DNA of 64,000 nt, from NCBI GenBank assembly GCA_963847145.1, contig CAWJYN010000002.1, forward strand, positions 24,275 to 88,274, written 5' to 3'. Every line of letters begins with the position of its first letter. Position 1 is the stretch's first letter. Shown one piece after another: positions 36,049 through 44,683 of the stretch. The translations under genes were made by a program, and so were the position numbers. The stretch is from JABFRJ01 sp963847145. GTDB lineage: Bacteria; Pseudomonadota; Alphaproteobacteria; Rhizobiales; Hyphomicrobiaceae. The notes below the pieces were generated by a model. The model made no database searches and was not told the DNA's origin. It saw only the letters and a list, made by a program, of their open reading frames with translations.

Positions 36049-37743
36049 ATGTCGAAACAACCACTTCATTTGTTTGCTGCCGGGCTGCTGTCTGGTTCCG
36101 CTCTGCTGGCGGCCGTCGGTGCTGCCCAAGCTCAAACAGCCGCGCCAGCGCCGGGTCCCACGCTGCCGAATTTCGTCGACACGCGGCCTTTGCCGCAATC
36201 TGACCGCGCGCGCGCCGACGAGGCGGAAGCAAAGCGAAAAGCCGATGAAGAGATCAAGCGCCTCGCCGGCGAAGCCGACGCCAAGCGCCGGTCGGATGAG
36301 GAGGCGAAGCGCACCGCTGCCGAAGCGGACGCCAAACGCCGGGCCGACGATGAGACACGCCGGCTTGCGGCGGAAGCTGAGACACGCCGCCTTGCGGCGG
36401 AGACAGAGGCCAAACGCGTGGCGTCCGAGGCCGAAGCCAAGCGCAAGACCGAAGACGACGCCAACCGGTTGGCGGCGGCGACGGAAGCGCGGCGCAAGGC
36501 TGACGAAGACGCCAAACGTGCCGCCGCCGAGGCCGACGCCAAACGCAAGTCTGACGACGAGACTGCTCGTGTTGCGGCTGCGGCGGAGGCCAAGCGCAAG
36601 GCGGACGAAGAGACACGGCGCGTGGCGGCGGAAGCCGAAGCCAAACGCGTGGCTGCCGAAACGCAGGCCAAGCAACGCGCCGATGCTGAGGCAAAGCAAA
36701 GAGCTGAATCCGAAGCAAACCGCGTGGCCGCGGAGGCTGAAGCCAAGCGTGCGGCAGCGGCGGAGGCTGAGGTCAAACGGGCTGCGGCGGAGGCCGAGGC
36801 CAAGCGCCGGGCGGATGAAGAAACACGGCGGCTCACAGCGGAGGCGGAAGCCAAACGCCGTGCCGACGAGGCCGCACGAGCCGCTGCGGCAGCACGGCCA
36901 GCAGCACCCGCCCCGGCAGCGCCGGCCAGCGATACTGCGCGCCTTCTGGAGCGCGGCCGGCAGCTGGTCAGCAATGGGGACATTGTCGGTGCGCGTCTGA
37001 TCTTCGACAGAGCGGCCGGACTTGGCAGCGCCGACGCAGCGTTGGCGCTTGCCGATACGTTTGATCCCGAGGTGCTGCGGCGCGGGGGCACCGTCGGCGT
37101 TGCTGCGGACCCGGCGCAGGCCGCCTTCTGGCGCAAACGCGCTGATGAACTCGGTGGCGGAACGGCAGCCGCGCAGCAACGCGCCGCAGTGGCGGCAGCA
37201 GCAGCAGCTGCACAGCAACAGCAACAACAGCAACAACAGCAGCAACAAGCAGCCGCTCAAGCGGCAGCACAGTCGGCGGCACAAGCCGCTGAGCGTCAAC
37301 GTGCGGCCCAGCAGGCGGCCCAACAAGCGGCGGCTGCCGCCACAGAACAACAGCGCAAGGATGCCGCGGCGACCGCCGCCGCCGCCGCTGTGGCCGAGCA
37401 GCAGCGGCAAGCCGCCGAACAGCAGCGGCAAACGGCGGCGGCAGCGGCGGCCGCTGCTCGCCCGGCCTTATCGCCCGACGCAGAACGCTTCCTGGCACGC
37501 GGCAAGCAAATGCTTGGCACCGGCGATATCGATGCGGCGCGGTTGTTCTTCGAGCGCGCTGTCACGGCGGGTGCTGCGGAAGCGGCCTTGGAACTTGGCG
37601 GGACGTTCGATCCGGTGGAGTTGCGCGCACTTGGCGTGGTCGGTCTGCAGGCTGACGCAGCGCGGGCCGCGGCTCACTACCGGCAGGCACAAAAGATGGG
37701 TGCACCGGCGGCCGCGGCCCGGTTGCAACGCCTCGGTCAGTAA
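36049..37743 (+). CDS. TolA-like Ala/Glu/Lys-rich periplasmic protein with duplicated TPR-like module
   Basis: A 564-residue protein. Residues 1-28 are a signal peptide (LHLFAAGLLSGSALLAAVGA, cut after AQA). Residues 50-285 are about twenty variants of a roughly 12-residue AEAKRKADEE unit, a long single helix as in TolA. Two copies of a TPR-like module follow: RGRQLVSNGDIVGARLIFDR at about 305 and RGKQMLGTGDIDAARLFFER at about 483. They are separated by an Ala/Gln-rich linker containing 12 consecutive glutamines (37213-37248). ATG 36049 lies 5 bases after the previous gene. It may span the periplasm or hold peptidoglycan-facing partners of the SrfB/SrfC block. Confidence 0.75.
   Translation: MSKQPLHLFAAGLLSGSALLAAVGAAQAQTAAPAPGPTLPNFVDTRPLPQSDRARADEAEAKRKADEEIKRLAGEADAKRRSDEEAKRTAAEADAKRRADDETRRLAAEAETRRLAAETEAKRVASEAEAKRKTEDDANRLAAATEARRKADEDAKRAAAEADAKRKSDDETARVAAAAEAKRKADEETRRVAAEAEAKRVAAETQAKQRADAEAKQRAESEANRVAAEAEAKRAAAAEAEVKRAAAEAEAKRRADEETRRLTAEAEAKRRADEAARAAAAARPAAPAPAAPASDTARLLERGRQLVSNGDIVGARLIFDRAAGLGSADAALALADTFDPEVLRRGGTVGVAADPAQAAFWRKRADELGGGTAAAQQRAAVAAAAAAAQQQQQQQQQQQQAAAQAAAQSAAQAAERQRAAQQAAQQAAAAATEQQRKDAAATAAAAAVAEQQRQAAEQQRQTAAAAAAAARPALSPDAERFLARGKQMLGTGDIDAARLFFERAVTAGAAEAALELGGTFDPVELRALGVVGLQADAARAAAHYRQAQKMGAPAAAARLQRLGQ
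37213..37248 (+). repeat. CAG/CAA run encoding 12 glutamines
   Basis: Twelve consecutive mixed CAG and CAA codons inside the TolA-like gene. Runs of this kind are prone to length change by slippage in steps of three bases, so the linker length may vary between strains. Confidence 0.8.
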
Positions 37744-37835
37744 TGGCTCTGCGCAGTAATTCCGGCGTGGACACACATCGCGCCGGCTTGGATTTCATAA
37801 CACCGGCCTTTCCGGCCCTACTTGGAGACAGTGAC

Positions 37836-38870
37836 ATGCCCGTAAGCGTACCGAAAATGACCGCTCTGAAGGCCGCCGCTGTGCTGGCCTTGGGAGCACT
37901 GGCGACGATCGCCGCGCCCGCCCAGGCGCAGTACAACCCCAGCCAGCTCCGCGAAGACCTCAACCGCAACACAGCGAGCATCATCACGGGCACGCCGAGC
38001 GGCACTTACGTGCAGATAGCCTACGACATGAGCGCGGTGCTGGATGATGGCAATAACCTGCGCATCCTGCCGATCCTCGGCAAAGGCAGCGTGCAGAACG
38101 TGAAGGATATCTTGCATCTGCGCGGCATCGACATGGGCATCGTGCAGTCGGACGTGATGGGCTATTTCCGTCAGACGGGCGAGCTGGGCCGCGATATCGA
38201 CAAGCGGCTGGTGTACGTGACGAAGCTCTACAACGAAGAAGTGCACATCGTTGCCGGCAAGGGCATCACGTCGCTGAAGGACCTCGCTGGCAAGCCGGTC
38301 AATTTCGCCGAGCAAGGTTCCGGCACGCAGTTCTCTGCGCGGCAGATCTTCAAACTGTTGAAACTCGACGTGCGCGAAGTCAACATGGGCCAGACGGATG
38401 GCTTGCTGAAGGTGAAGCAAGGTGAGATCGCTGCCACCATCTTCGTCGCTGGCCGGCCGGCCGCGGCAGTGAAGGCACTAGCCAAGGACCCCGATTACAA
38501 GTTGCTGCCGATCCCATTCTCAGCCGACGTCGAGAACGACTATCTGCCAGCAAAGCTTTCCAACGAGGATTACCCGAACCTGATCGAAAGCGGCCAAAGC
38601 GTCGAGACCATTGCCGTGGGCGCCGTGCTCGCGGTCTTTAACTGGGGCGAGGGCACCGATCGCCAGCGCCGCGTGTCGGCGATCGTCGACAAGTTCTTCA
38701 CAAAATTCGCCGACTTCCAGAAGGCACCGCGGCATCCGAAGTGGAAGGAAGTCAATCTTGCGGCCCGCTTGCCGGGCTGGAACCGCCTGCCCGCGGCGAC
38801 CGCATGGCTGGAGCGGAACGGCCAGGTCAAGCGGAGTGATGTTTCCGGTGCGACCAGCGCTGGCGAGTGA
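37836..38870 (+). CDS. TAXI family TRAP transporter solute-binding protein
   Basis: A 344-residue periplasmic protein of the TAXI (TRAP-associated extracytoplasmic immunogenic) family. It has a signal peptide (AAAVLALGALATIAAPAQA), then ASIITGTPSGTYVQIAYDMS, RGIDMGIVQSDVMGYFR and VNFAEQGSGTQFSARQIFK. The ATG at 37836 follows GGAGA; an ATG at 37743 overlaps the previous gene but lies before the signal peptide. No TRAP permease gene is nearby. It sits at the end of the srfB block, which suggests it senses or delivers a ligand for that system rather than serving a classical importer. Confidence 0.88.
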   Translation: MPVSVPKMTALKAAAVLALGALATIAAPAQAQYNPSQLREDLNRNTASIITGTPSGTYVQIAYDMSAVLDDGNNLRILPILGKGSVQNVKDILHLRGIDMGIVQSDVMGYFRQTGELGRDIDKRLVYVTKLYNEEVHIVAGKGITSLKDLAGKPVNFAEQGSGTQFSARQIFKLLKLDVREVNMGQTDGLLKVKQGEIAATIFVAGRPAAAVKALAKDPDYKLLPIPFSADVENDYLPAKLSNEDYPNLIESGQSVETIAVGAVLAVFNWGEGTDRQRRVSAIVDKFFTKFADFQKAPRHPKWKEVNLAARLPGWNRLPAATAWLERNGQVKRSDVSGATSAGE

Positions 38871-38894
38871 TCCCGTTGCTGTGAGCGTATCGAA

Positions 38895-38922
38895 CCCCGT
38901 CGCAGGCATGCGGCGGGGCTTT
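38895..38922 (+). terminator. Terminator-like hairpin at the end of the srfB block
   Basis: CCCCGTCGC pairs with GCGGCGGGG (one G-T pair) around AGGCAT, followed by CTTT, 24 bases after the TAXI stop. It lies between convergent genes and probably ends the rightward transcript. Confidence 0.5.
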
Positions 38923-38925
38923 GCG

Positions 38926-39774
38926 TTATGCAGACACGCCCTTCAGAAACGCTTCGACGGCGCGATTGAAAGCGTCTGCACGCTCGAAGTAGGCGGAGTG
39001 GCCGGCGTCGGCGAAGTGTTGCACGCGCGTGCCAGGCTTCAGACGTGCAATGGCATCGGCTGCAAACGGCGGAATGACGATGTCTTCGTCGCCCGACACA
39101 AACAGTACCGGGCATTGCACCTTCGCGATATCGGACGGCGGTCGCACGCGGCCATCGAACAGCCGCTTGCGCAGAGCCATTTTGTCGAGGCCAGCGTTCA
39201 TGTCGTCAACGTGACGGTAGAGCAGATGCAAAGCCGGTTGCTCGGCGGCCATGCGCGCGCCGGCGGCGACGTGGATGTTGTGGGCACCCAACGTTGAGGC
39301 GGCGGCCGTGCTTGACGTTTGCCAGTCTGCAAGCCGCCCATGTTCAGGACCCTCGATGCGCAGCGGATCAATCGTGCCGGTCGTGGCAGCCATGACGAGG
39401 GCGCGCACTTTGTCTGGCCGCGCCAGCGCATACTCAAGCGCACTCCACCCGCCCATCGATTGCCCAACGAGGGCCACGCGATCGAGTTGCAGCGTGTCGA
39501 TGAGCGCCGCAAGATCGCCGAGGTAGTCTTTCGGATCCGGACCAGCCGGCAGGTGGCCGGAGGGCGCAAACCCACGCGCGCTCAACGCGACGCACATGTG
39601 CGTCTTGGAAAAGTAGGCGATCTGCTGCCACCACGACAGGGTATTGCCGCCGAGGCCGTGCAGGAAGATGATCGGCGCGCCGTCTCCAGTCACTTCATAG
39701 TGTAATCGGCAATCAGGCCGGTCCAGTGTGCCGATGTGGCGGCGTGGCAGTTTGATGGGCTGGGACAGTGTCAT
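38926..39774 (-). CDS. Alpha/beta hydrolase (enol-lactonase-like)
   Basis: A 282-residue alpha/beta hydrolase with oxyanion motif FLHGLGGN, nucleophile GQSMGG (Ser106), acid in SGDEDIVIP and His in ADAGHSAYFE. The ATG at 39774 follows GGAG by nine bases. It lies last in a leftward set after the MetE-like gene and an intradiol dioxygenase. 3-oxoadipate enol-lactonase or a related ring-cleavage hydrolase is a reasonable guess from sequence type and position, but not shown. Confidence 0.82.
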   Translation of the reverse strand: MTLSQPIKLPRRHIGTLDRPDCRLHYEVTGDGAPIIFLHGLGGNTLSWWQQIAYFSKTHMCVALSARGFAPSGHLPAGPDPKDYLGDLAALIDTLQLDRVALVGQSMGGWSALEYALARPDKVRALVMAATTGTIDPLRIEGPEHGRLADWQTSSTAAASTLGAHNIHVAAGARMAAEQPALHLLYRHVDDMNAGLDKMALRKRLFDGRVRPPSDIAKVQCPVLFVSGDEDIVIPPFAADAIARLKPGTRVQHFADAGHSAYFERADAFNRAVEAFLKGVSA

Positions 39775-39792
39775 CTGATACAACTCCAGACA

Positions 39793-40836
39793 TCAACCGA
39801 GTTCGGACCTGACCAGTGTTGCCGCCGCTGTCATCGCGCGCAGCTTGCCCATGGCGACGGCATGGTCGAGATATTTCATGCCGCAATCGGGCGCGAGCAC
39901 GAGGCGGTTGGCATCGACAAATTTCAGCGCCGCACGAATGCGCCCGGCGACTTGGTCAATCGTTTCGACGGCAGGTGTGCCGAGATCCAGAACGCCGCAG
40001 ATGATATCTTTGCTTTTGAGGTCGGCCAGCACGCCCATGTCGAGCTTCGGCTGCGCGGCTTCGATCGACACTTGGGTAACGCGTGTCGATGAAAGTTCGC
40101 CCAGCAGCGAGTAGCCTGCGGGCTTGTCCTTGACCACGTAGGCATAGCCGAAGCAGAGGTGCAGCGCGGTTGTGCCGCTGATGCCGTCGAGCGCTGCGTT
40201 GATCGCCGCAAGCCCATAGGCGCGTGCCGCGTCGGGCTTGGATTGCAGGTAGGGCTCGTCGAGTTGCACGATGTCGACGCCAACCGCTTTCAGTGCAGCC
40301 AGCTCTTTGTTCACTGCCGCCGCATAGGCGTGCGCGAGCCGCTCTGGATCGCCATAGTGATCGTCCTGCGCCAGTGATGTCAGCGTGAAAGGCCCGGGCA
40401 CTGTCACGCGAATGGGGCGCGTCGTCAGTGACCGCAGATGGCGGGCGGCGTCTGCGAGAGGGCTGCGTTCCCAGGTGATGGGGCCGGTCACGCGCGGAAC
40501 CGCGACATCACGGCCAAGGCGCGATTTGGTCATTCCGGGGCGGTCGAGATCAATCCCGCCGAGGCCGGTGGCGAACAAGTTGAAATAGCTCTCGCGGCCA
40601 ACCTCGCCATCAGTGACGATATCGATGCCAGCGGCCTCCTGGTCGAGCACGGCGAGGCGGGCCGCGTCACGTTGCGCGGCCGCGCGCTCAGCGCCGGTAA
40701 GCCGCCACACCTTCTCCATCCGCACGCGCGGCGGCAGCTCGCCTTTGAGAATGGCCTTGTCGACCAGCCAATCGGGTTGCGGAAAGCTGCCGACAAGCGT
40801 CGTCGGCAGCAGTGGCAGTGGCGGGTGGGTTGCCAT
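39793..40836 (-). CDS. MetE C-terminal domain-like methyltransferase
   Basis: A 347-residue protein equal to only the catalytic half of cobalamin-independent methionine synthase. The four zinc ligands are visible: His226 and Cys228 in LHLCFG, Glu259 in QVSIEAAQ and Cys318 in LAPDCGMKYL. Substrate-binding blocks are TTLVGSFPQPDWL, VTDGEVGRESYF and QLDEPYLQ. Proteins of this size use methyl donors other than polyglutamyl folate in some archaea and bacteria, or act in methyl transfer from aromatic or plant compounds. ATG 40836 lies 5 bases after the dioxygenase stop, so they are co-translated. Confidence 0.85.
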   Translation of the reverse strand: MATHPPLPLLPTTLVGSFPQPDWLVDKAILKGELPPRVRMEKVWRLTGAERAAAQRDAARLAVLDQEAAGIDIVTDGEVGRESYFNLFATGLGGIDLDRPGMTKSRLGRDVAVPRVTGPITWERSPLADAARHLRSLTTRPIRVTVPGPFTLTSLAQDDHYGDPERLAHAYAAAVNKELAALKAVGVDIVQLDEPYLQSKPDAARAYGLAAINAALDGISGTTALHLCFGYAYVVKDKPAGYSLLGELSSTRVTQVSIEAAQPKLDMGVLADLKSKDIICGVLDLGTPAVETIDQVAGRIRAALKFVDANRLVLAPDCGMKYLDHAVAMGKLRAMTAAATLVRSELG

Positions 40837-40841
40837 GGCGA

Positions 40842-41870
40842 TCAATGCCCGTGCGCCGCAGCACCAACTTTGGATGGATCGGCACCGACGCGGCCGGAGG
40901 ACTTGTCGGTCTCGCTCTCTATCGACAGCGCGAAGTTGAACTTGATGCTGTTGATGCCGGGCACTGGGCAGCCGGGCTGATCGGCCTTGATCGCGGCAAT
41001 CAGATCGCCGTGCGCGCCGAAGACGACATCGTCCATGATGTGTGGATCGCCGGCGACGTAAAGCGCGGTGACCATCTCACGGAAGCCACTGGCCGAGATG
41101 AGAAAATGAACGTGGGCCGGCCGGTTTCCGTGCCGCTTCTGGGCCGTGATCATTTCGCCGACCGGGCCGTCCATGGGGATAGAATAGAACAGCGGCCGGA
41201 CCGAGCGGATGAAGTAGTCGCCGTTGGCGTCAGTGGTGAACTCGCCGCGGCAGTCCATGCTGTCGTCGTCCTGTTGCATGTCGTAGCGCCCGTCGGTGGC
41301 TGTCTGCCAGACGGAGACGATCGCGTTGGCAAGGGGTTTGCCCTTGGTGTCCGTCACCTTGCCCCACAAGATGACTTCGTCGGACGCGTCTTTGATGGAG
41401 ATCTGTTCGCCGGGTTTGAACTTTGGCGCGTTCTCGCGGAAGAATGGGCCCAGCAGGCTTGAGTGCGTGGCTTCTTCCACGGCGGTGGTGTCGTGCATGG
41501 TGTTGATGAGCGTCGAAAGGCCGAGCGTATCGGACAGCAGGATCACCTCCTGCCGCGAGGGCGTGCACTTCTGGCCGGTGCGGGTCAGAAAATCGATACC
41601 CTTGATCCATTCGGACGGCGTGAGTTTCACCTCCCGCGCGAAGGCATGCAGATGCTTGACGGCAGCCGCCATGATCTCTTTGAAGCGCGGATCGGGCGTC
41701 GTCGACATCTGCGCCAGGGCCGCGGCCGTAATCGTCTCGGTCGTGTATTCGAGCTTCACGTCGGTGACGTTGGCTTTGAAGGGCGCGGCAGGCGCCGCTG
41801 CCTGAGACTGCGTGCCGCCAGCACCGCCCTTGTCGGCGTTGCCATTTTTCCATCCAAAGAAGCCGCGCAT
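40842..41870 (-). CDS. Intradiol ring-cleavage dioxygenase (catechol/hydroxyquinol 1,2-dioxygenase type)
   Basis: A 342-residue non-heme Fe(III) dioxygenase. After a 40-residue low-complexity start comes the alpha-helical dimerisation domain (about 45-130), then the beta-sandwich catalytic domain. The iron ligands are Tyr196 (DGRYDMQ), Tyr229 (FYSIPMDGPVG), His253 and His255 (RPAHVHF). It opens a catechol-type ring between the hydroxyls. It heads a leftward cluster with a MetE-like gene 5 bases downstream and an alpha/beta hydrolase. A demethylase-like MetE homologue next to a catechol dioxygenase suggests use of methoxylated aromatics, which is inference. Confidence 0.88.
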   Translation of the reverse strand: MRGFFGWKNGNADKGGAGGTQSQAAAPAAPFKANVTDVKLEYTTETITAAALAQMSTTPDPRFKEIMAAAVKHLHAFAREVKLTPSEWIKGIDFLTRTGQKCTPSRQEVILLSDTLGLSTLINTMHDTTAVEEATHSSLLGPFFRENAPKFKPGEQISIKDASDEVILWGKVTDTKGKPLANAIVSVWQTATDGRYDMQQDDDSMDCRGEFTTDANGDYFIRSVRPLFYSIPMDGPVGEMITAQKRHGNRPAHVHFLISASGFREMVTALYVAGDPHIMDDVVFGAHGDLIAAIKADQPGCPVPGINSIKFNFALSIESETDKSSGRVGADPSKVGAAAHGH

Positions 41871-41955
41871 CTGTCATTCCCCATCGGCAATGTTGTGACC
41901 TGAGATACCCTGATCCCCGGCGAAGTAGGGTGTCAAGCAAGCGGCAGGTTAGAGC

Positions 41956-42753
41956 TCACACACACCGCGCCGTCAGCCCGCCATCGACGGGCAGGCAGAC
42001 GGCGTTGATGTATTGGGCGTCGTCGGAGGCGAGGAACACGGCGGCATGGGCCACGTCCCACGCGGTGCCCATTCGTCCGGGTGGGGTAGCTGCATGGCGG
42101 GCGGCCTGCATCTCTTCGATTGATGCGTACTGCCCCGATATCTGCGCGTAGATCAGCGGCGTGTCCATCAGGCCGGGCAGGATCGCGTTGCAGCGGAGGC
42201 CCTCGCGGGCGTACTGGATGGCAAGGCCGACAGTGAATTGGTTCACGCCACCCTTTGAGGCGTAATAGCTGGCGTAGGGGTAGCCCGTGTAGCGGATACC
42301 AGCCGATGACGAGATGTTGGTGATCACGCCGCGTTTCTGCGCCAGCATCGTGGGCAACACGGCCTTGGCGGTGCGGAACATCGAATTCAAATTGATGTCC
42401 ATCTCGCGCAGCCACTGGTCTTCGCTCAACTCCAGCGGGCCGCCCATGCCGGCATGGCCGACGTTGTTGTGGAGAATGTCGAGCGTGCCGAACGCAGCCT
42501 TGGCACGCGTGGCGACCTGTTCAACGGCATCGAGTTTGGTCACGTCGCAGGTCAGCGCCAGCACCGTGCCGCCCTCGCCCGTGATGATGTGGGCGGTTTC
42601 CTCGGCGGCGGCCTTGTCCCAATCGATGGCCACCACCCGCGCGCCGGCCCGGGCATAGGCGACCGCGGCGGCCTTGCCGTTGCCCCAGCCAGGCCCGATT
42701 GAACCAGCGCCGAACACAAGGGCAGTGCGCCCGGAAAGCTTCTTGTCCGCCAT
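41956..42753 (-). CDS. Short-chain dehydrogenase/reductase
   Basis: A 265-residue SDR starting at ATG 42753 (MADKKLSGRTALV). The cofactor loop is unusual, FGAGSIGPGWGNGKA, with an insertion compared with TGxxxGIG. The catalytic Ser is in NISSSAG and Tyr-x3-Lys in YYASKGG. The C-terminus PPGRMGTAWDVAHAAVFLAS...PVDGG is typical. It lies 85 bases upstream of the dioxygenase on the same strand and may act in the same catabolic route. The substrate is unknown. Confidence 0.83.
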   Translation of the reverse strand: MADKKLSGRTALVFGAGSIGPGWGNGKAAAVAYARAGARVVAIDWDKAAAEETAHIITGEGGTVLALTCDVTKLDAVEQVATRAKAAFGTLDILHNNVGHAGMGGPLELSEDQWLREMDINLNSMFRTAKAVLPTMLAQKRGVITNISSSAGIRYTGYPYASYYASKGGVNQFTVGLAIQYAREGLRCNAILPGLMDTPLIYAQISGQYASIEEMQAARHAATPPGRMGTAWDVAHAAVFLASDDAQYINAVCLPVDGGLTARCV

Positions 42754-42839
42754 GCCCACATCCCGTTCGGCCGGTTCAGCCCGTTTTGGGGACATTGGTA
42801 GGGTGCAAAAGTCCACTCACGCAAGAGAGCAAAACTGTG

Positions 42840-42868
42840 TTGACCAAAGGCGCAGATATGGAGATATT
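42840..42868 (+). promoter_or_regulatory. Candidate sigma70-type promoter for the caspase-like gene
   Basis: TTGACC (5 of 6 to the -35 consensus) and GATATT (4 of 6 to the -10) are separated by 17 bases, 34 bases before the ATG at 42903. It lies in the divergent region between the SDR and caspase-like genes. Confidence 0.4.
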
Positions 42869-42902
42869 CACCCATTAGGTAATGGCTACCGCGAGGGGTG
42901 CT

Positions 42903-44393
42903 ATGCTCATTCGTTTCCTATTGTCTGTGTGTGTTCTTATTGCCGGCGTCGTTGCCGCCCAGGCCGAACGGCGGGTTGCGCTGGTGATCGGCAATGGCGC
43001 CTACAAGGCCGCGCCGGCGCTGCCCAACCCGCCCAAAGACGCCGAGGCGATGGCCTCCATGTTGAAGCTCCAAGGCTTCGAGGTGGTGCTCGGCACCGAC
43101 CTTGACCGGGATGGCATGTCGGCGACGATTGCCAAGTTCGCCGACACCGCGCGCGGCGCTGATGTGGCGATGTTTTTTTATGCCGGCCACGGCATTCAGA
43201 TCGATGGCAAGAACCTGCTGATCCCGACCGACGCCGTGCTCAAGAACGAGTTCGACGCCAAGGTGCGCACCGTTGAAATCGATACCGTCCTCAATCACAC
43301 GATGACGGACGCGAAGGTCAAAATCGTGCTGTTGGATGCGTGCCGCGAAAATCCGTTCGCCAAAGAGATCGCTGCGGGCGCGCCGAAGACCCGCTCAGTC
43401 GCGGTGGCGAATGGCTTGGCGGAAATGAAGCCGGGCGAAGGCACGTTGATCCAGTTCGCAACGGCGGCTGGCGCGCTGGCCTTTGACGGCACGGGCGAGA
43501 ATAGCCCATTCACGGCGGCGCTTTTGAAGCATCTGCCGGCACCGGATATCGAAATCGGCCTTGCTATGAAGCATGTGCGTGCGCAGGTGGCAGACGATAC
43601 GCGCAAGCAGCAGCAGCCCTGGGAAAGCACCAACATGACCGGTGTTTTCTACATGAAGAAGACGGCGGCGTTGACGGCACCTGGGGCGGCGGCGCCCGCG
43701 CCGGCGGCTGGCATGGCGAGCTTCGATCCGCAAGTGCTGGAACTGGAGTTCTGGAATTCCATCAAGACGTCGACCAATCCGCAGGATTTCAAGGCTTACC
43801 TGGACAAGTATCCCACCGGGACGTTCGCATCGCTGGCACGCGTGCGCCACGATGGATTGAGCAAAGTTGCCAGCGCGCCGGGGTCGCTCAGTTCTGCCGC
43901 TGGCGCAGCCCACGCGCCGGTCTCCGGCGATGCCACGGCAATCCGGACCGCTGAAGCGAGCATGGCGACCGAAGACGCGCTGGGTTTGAAAAGCGAGTCC
44001 TGGCAGGAGGCACAGCGCCGTCTGTCGGCCCTGGGCTTCGGGACGCGCGGCACGGACGGGCGCGTCGGGGACGGCACGCGGACGGGTATCCGCGGCTGGC
44101 AGGCCGCGCGTGGGTATCCCACAACGGGGTATTTCAACAAGTTGCAGCACGATGCACTGCTGACCGAGAACGTGCCGGCGCCGGCGGTGGCCAAGAAGCC
44201 GTCGCGAGATGACGACGACGACGAAAAGCCAGCACGCCGCCGCGCCAGCAGCGGCAATAGTTCGGGCTCAAGTTCCGGTTCGAGTTCTGGGTCGAGTGGC
44301 CGCAGCAGTGGTAGCGGCGGCGATGCGGCAGCAGCAGCGGCAGCGGGCTTCATTGGTGGTGTCATCGGCGGTGCCATCGGCAAGAAGTGGTGA
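42903..44393 (+). CDS. Exported caspase-like (C14) protease with peptidoglycan-binding domain
   Basis: A 496-residue protein. It has a signal peptide (LIRFLLSVCVLIAGVVAAQA), then a caspase p20-like domain at 22-260 with the catalytic dyad His96 (FFYAGHGIQ) and Cys147 (LLDACRENPF). A peptidoglycan_binding_1 domain follows at about 360-415 (WQEAQRRLSALGFG...GDGTRTGIRGWQ). A charged and Ser/Gly-rich tail ends in a hydrophobic Ala/Gly segment (AAAAGFIGGVIGGAIG) that might insert in a membrane. The ATG at 42903 follows GAGGGG. Caspase-like enzymes cleave after Arg/Lys or Asp in bacteria; the target is unknown. It heads a set of cell-wall-related genes. Confidence 0.87.
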   Translation: MLIRFLLSVCVLIAGVVAAQAERRVALVIGNGAYKAAPALPNPPKDAEAMASMLKLQGFEVVLGTDLDRDGMSATIAKFADTARGADVAMFFYAGHGIQIDGKNLLIPTDAVLKNEFDAKVRTVEIDTVLNHTMTDAKVKIVLLDACRENPFAKEIAAGAPKTRSVAVANGLAEMKPGEGTLIQFATAAGALAFDGTGENSPFTAALLKHLPAPDIEIGLAMKHVRAQVADDTRKQQQPWESTNMTGVFYMKKTAALTAPGAAAPAPAAGMASFDPQVLELEFWNSIKTSTNPQDFKAYLDKYPTGTFASLARVRHDGLSKVASAPGSLSSAAGAAHAPVSGDATAIRTAEASMATEDALGLKSESWQEAQRRLSALGFGTRGTDGRVGDGTRTGIRGWQAARGYPTTGYFNKLQHDALLTENVPAPAVAKKPSRDDDDDEKPARRRASSGNSSGSSSGSSSGSSGRSSGSGGDAAAAAAAGFIGGVIGGAIGKKW

Positions 44394-44460
44394 TAGCCAG
44401 CTTTGGAGTCGCGCAAGCGGACGGATCGATAGGGCGCCCGCCAACGCGCCGTCGCGCGTT

Positions 44461-44479
44461 CAGCCTGTAGATCAGGCTG
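44461..44479 (+). terminator. Short hairpin after the caspase-like gene
   Basis: CAGCCTG and CAGGCTG form a 7-bp stem around TAGAT, 67 bases after the stop, followed by two near-tandem GTCGATCGG units. There is no T-tract, so a terminator role is only possible. Confidence 0.3.
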
Positions 44480-44683
44480 TCGATCGGACCGTCGATCGGG
44501 TCGCGGCACGCCACCCGACCAGACAGGGTCGGCAGCGAGCGATGCCGGGTCTCGCCGCAGGGGCTGACGCGGCAGCAGCGTCAATTGAGGTGTTGCCCAC
44601 ACCAGGGTGACGTGAACGGTGCTTCTCAAGCGGGCTGAAAGAGCCTACGTTCCTTCCAGTGAATGTCCCTTGGGAGCAGGTCG

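Noticed and set aside
36040..37431. 463-codon minus-strand frame rich in Leu, Cys and Gly opposite the TolA-like gene
   Set aside because: It is the antisense of a repetitive Ala/Glu/Lys array and simply reflects the repeats; the plus-strand frame has a signal peptide and ribosomal context.
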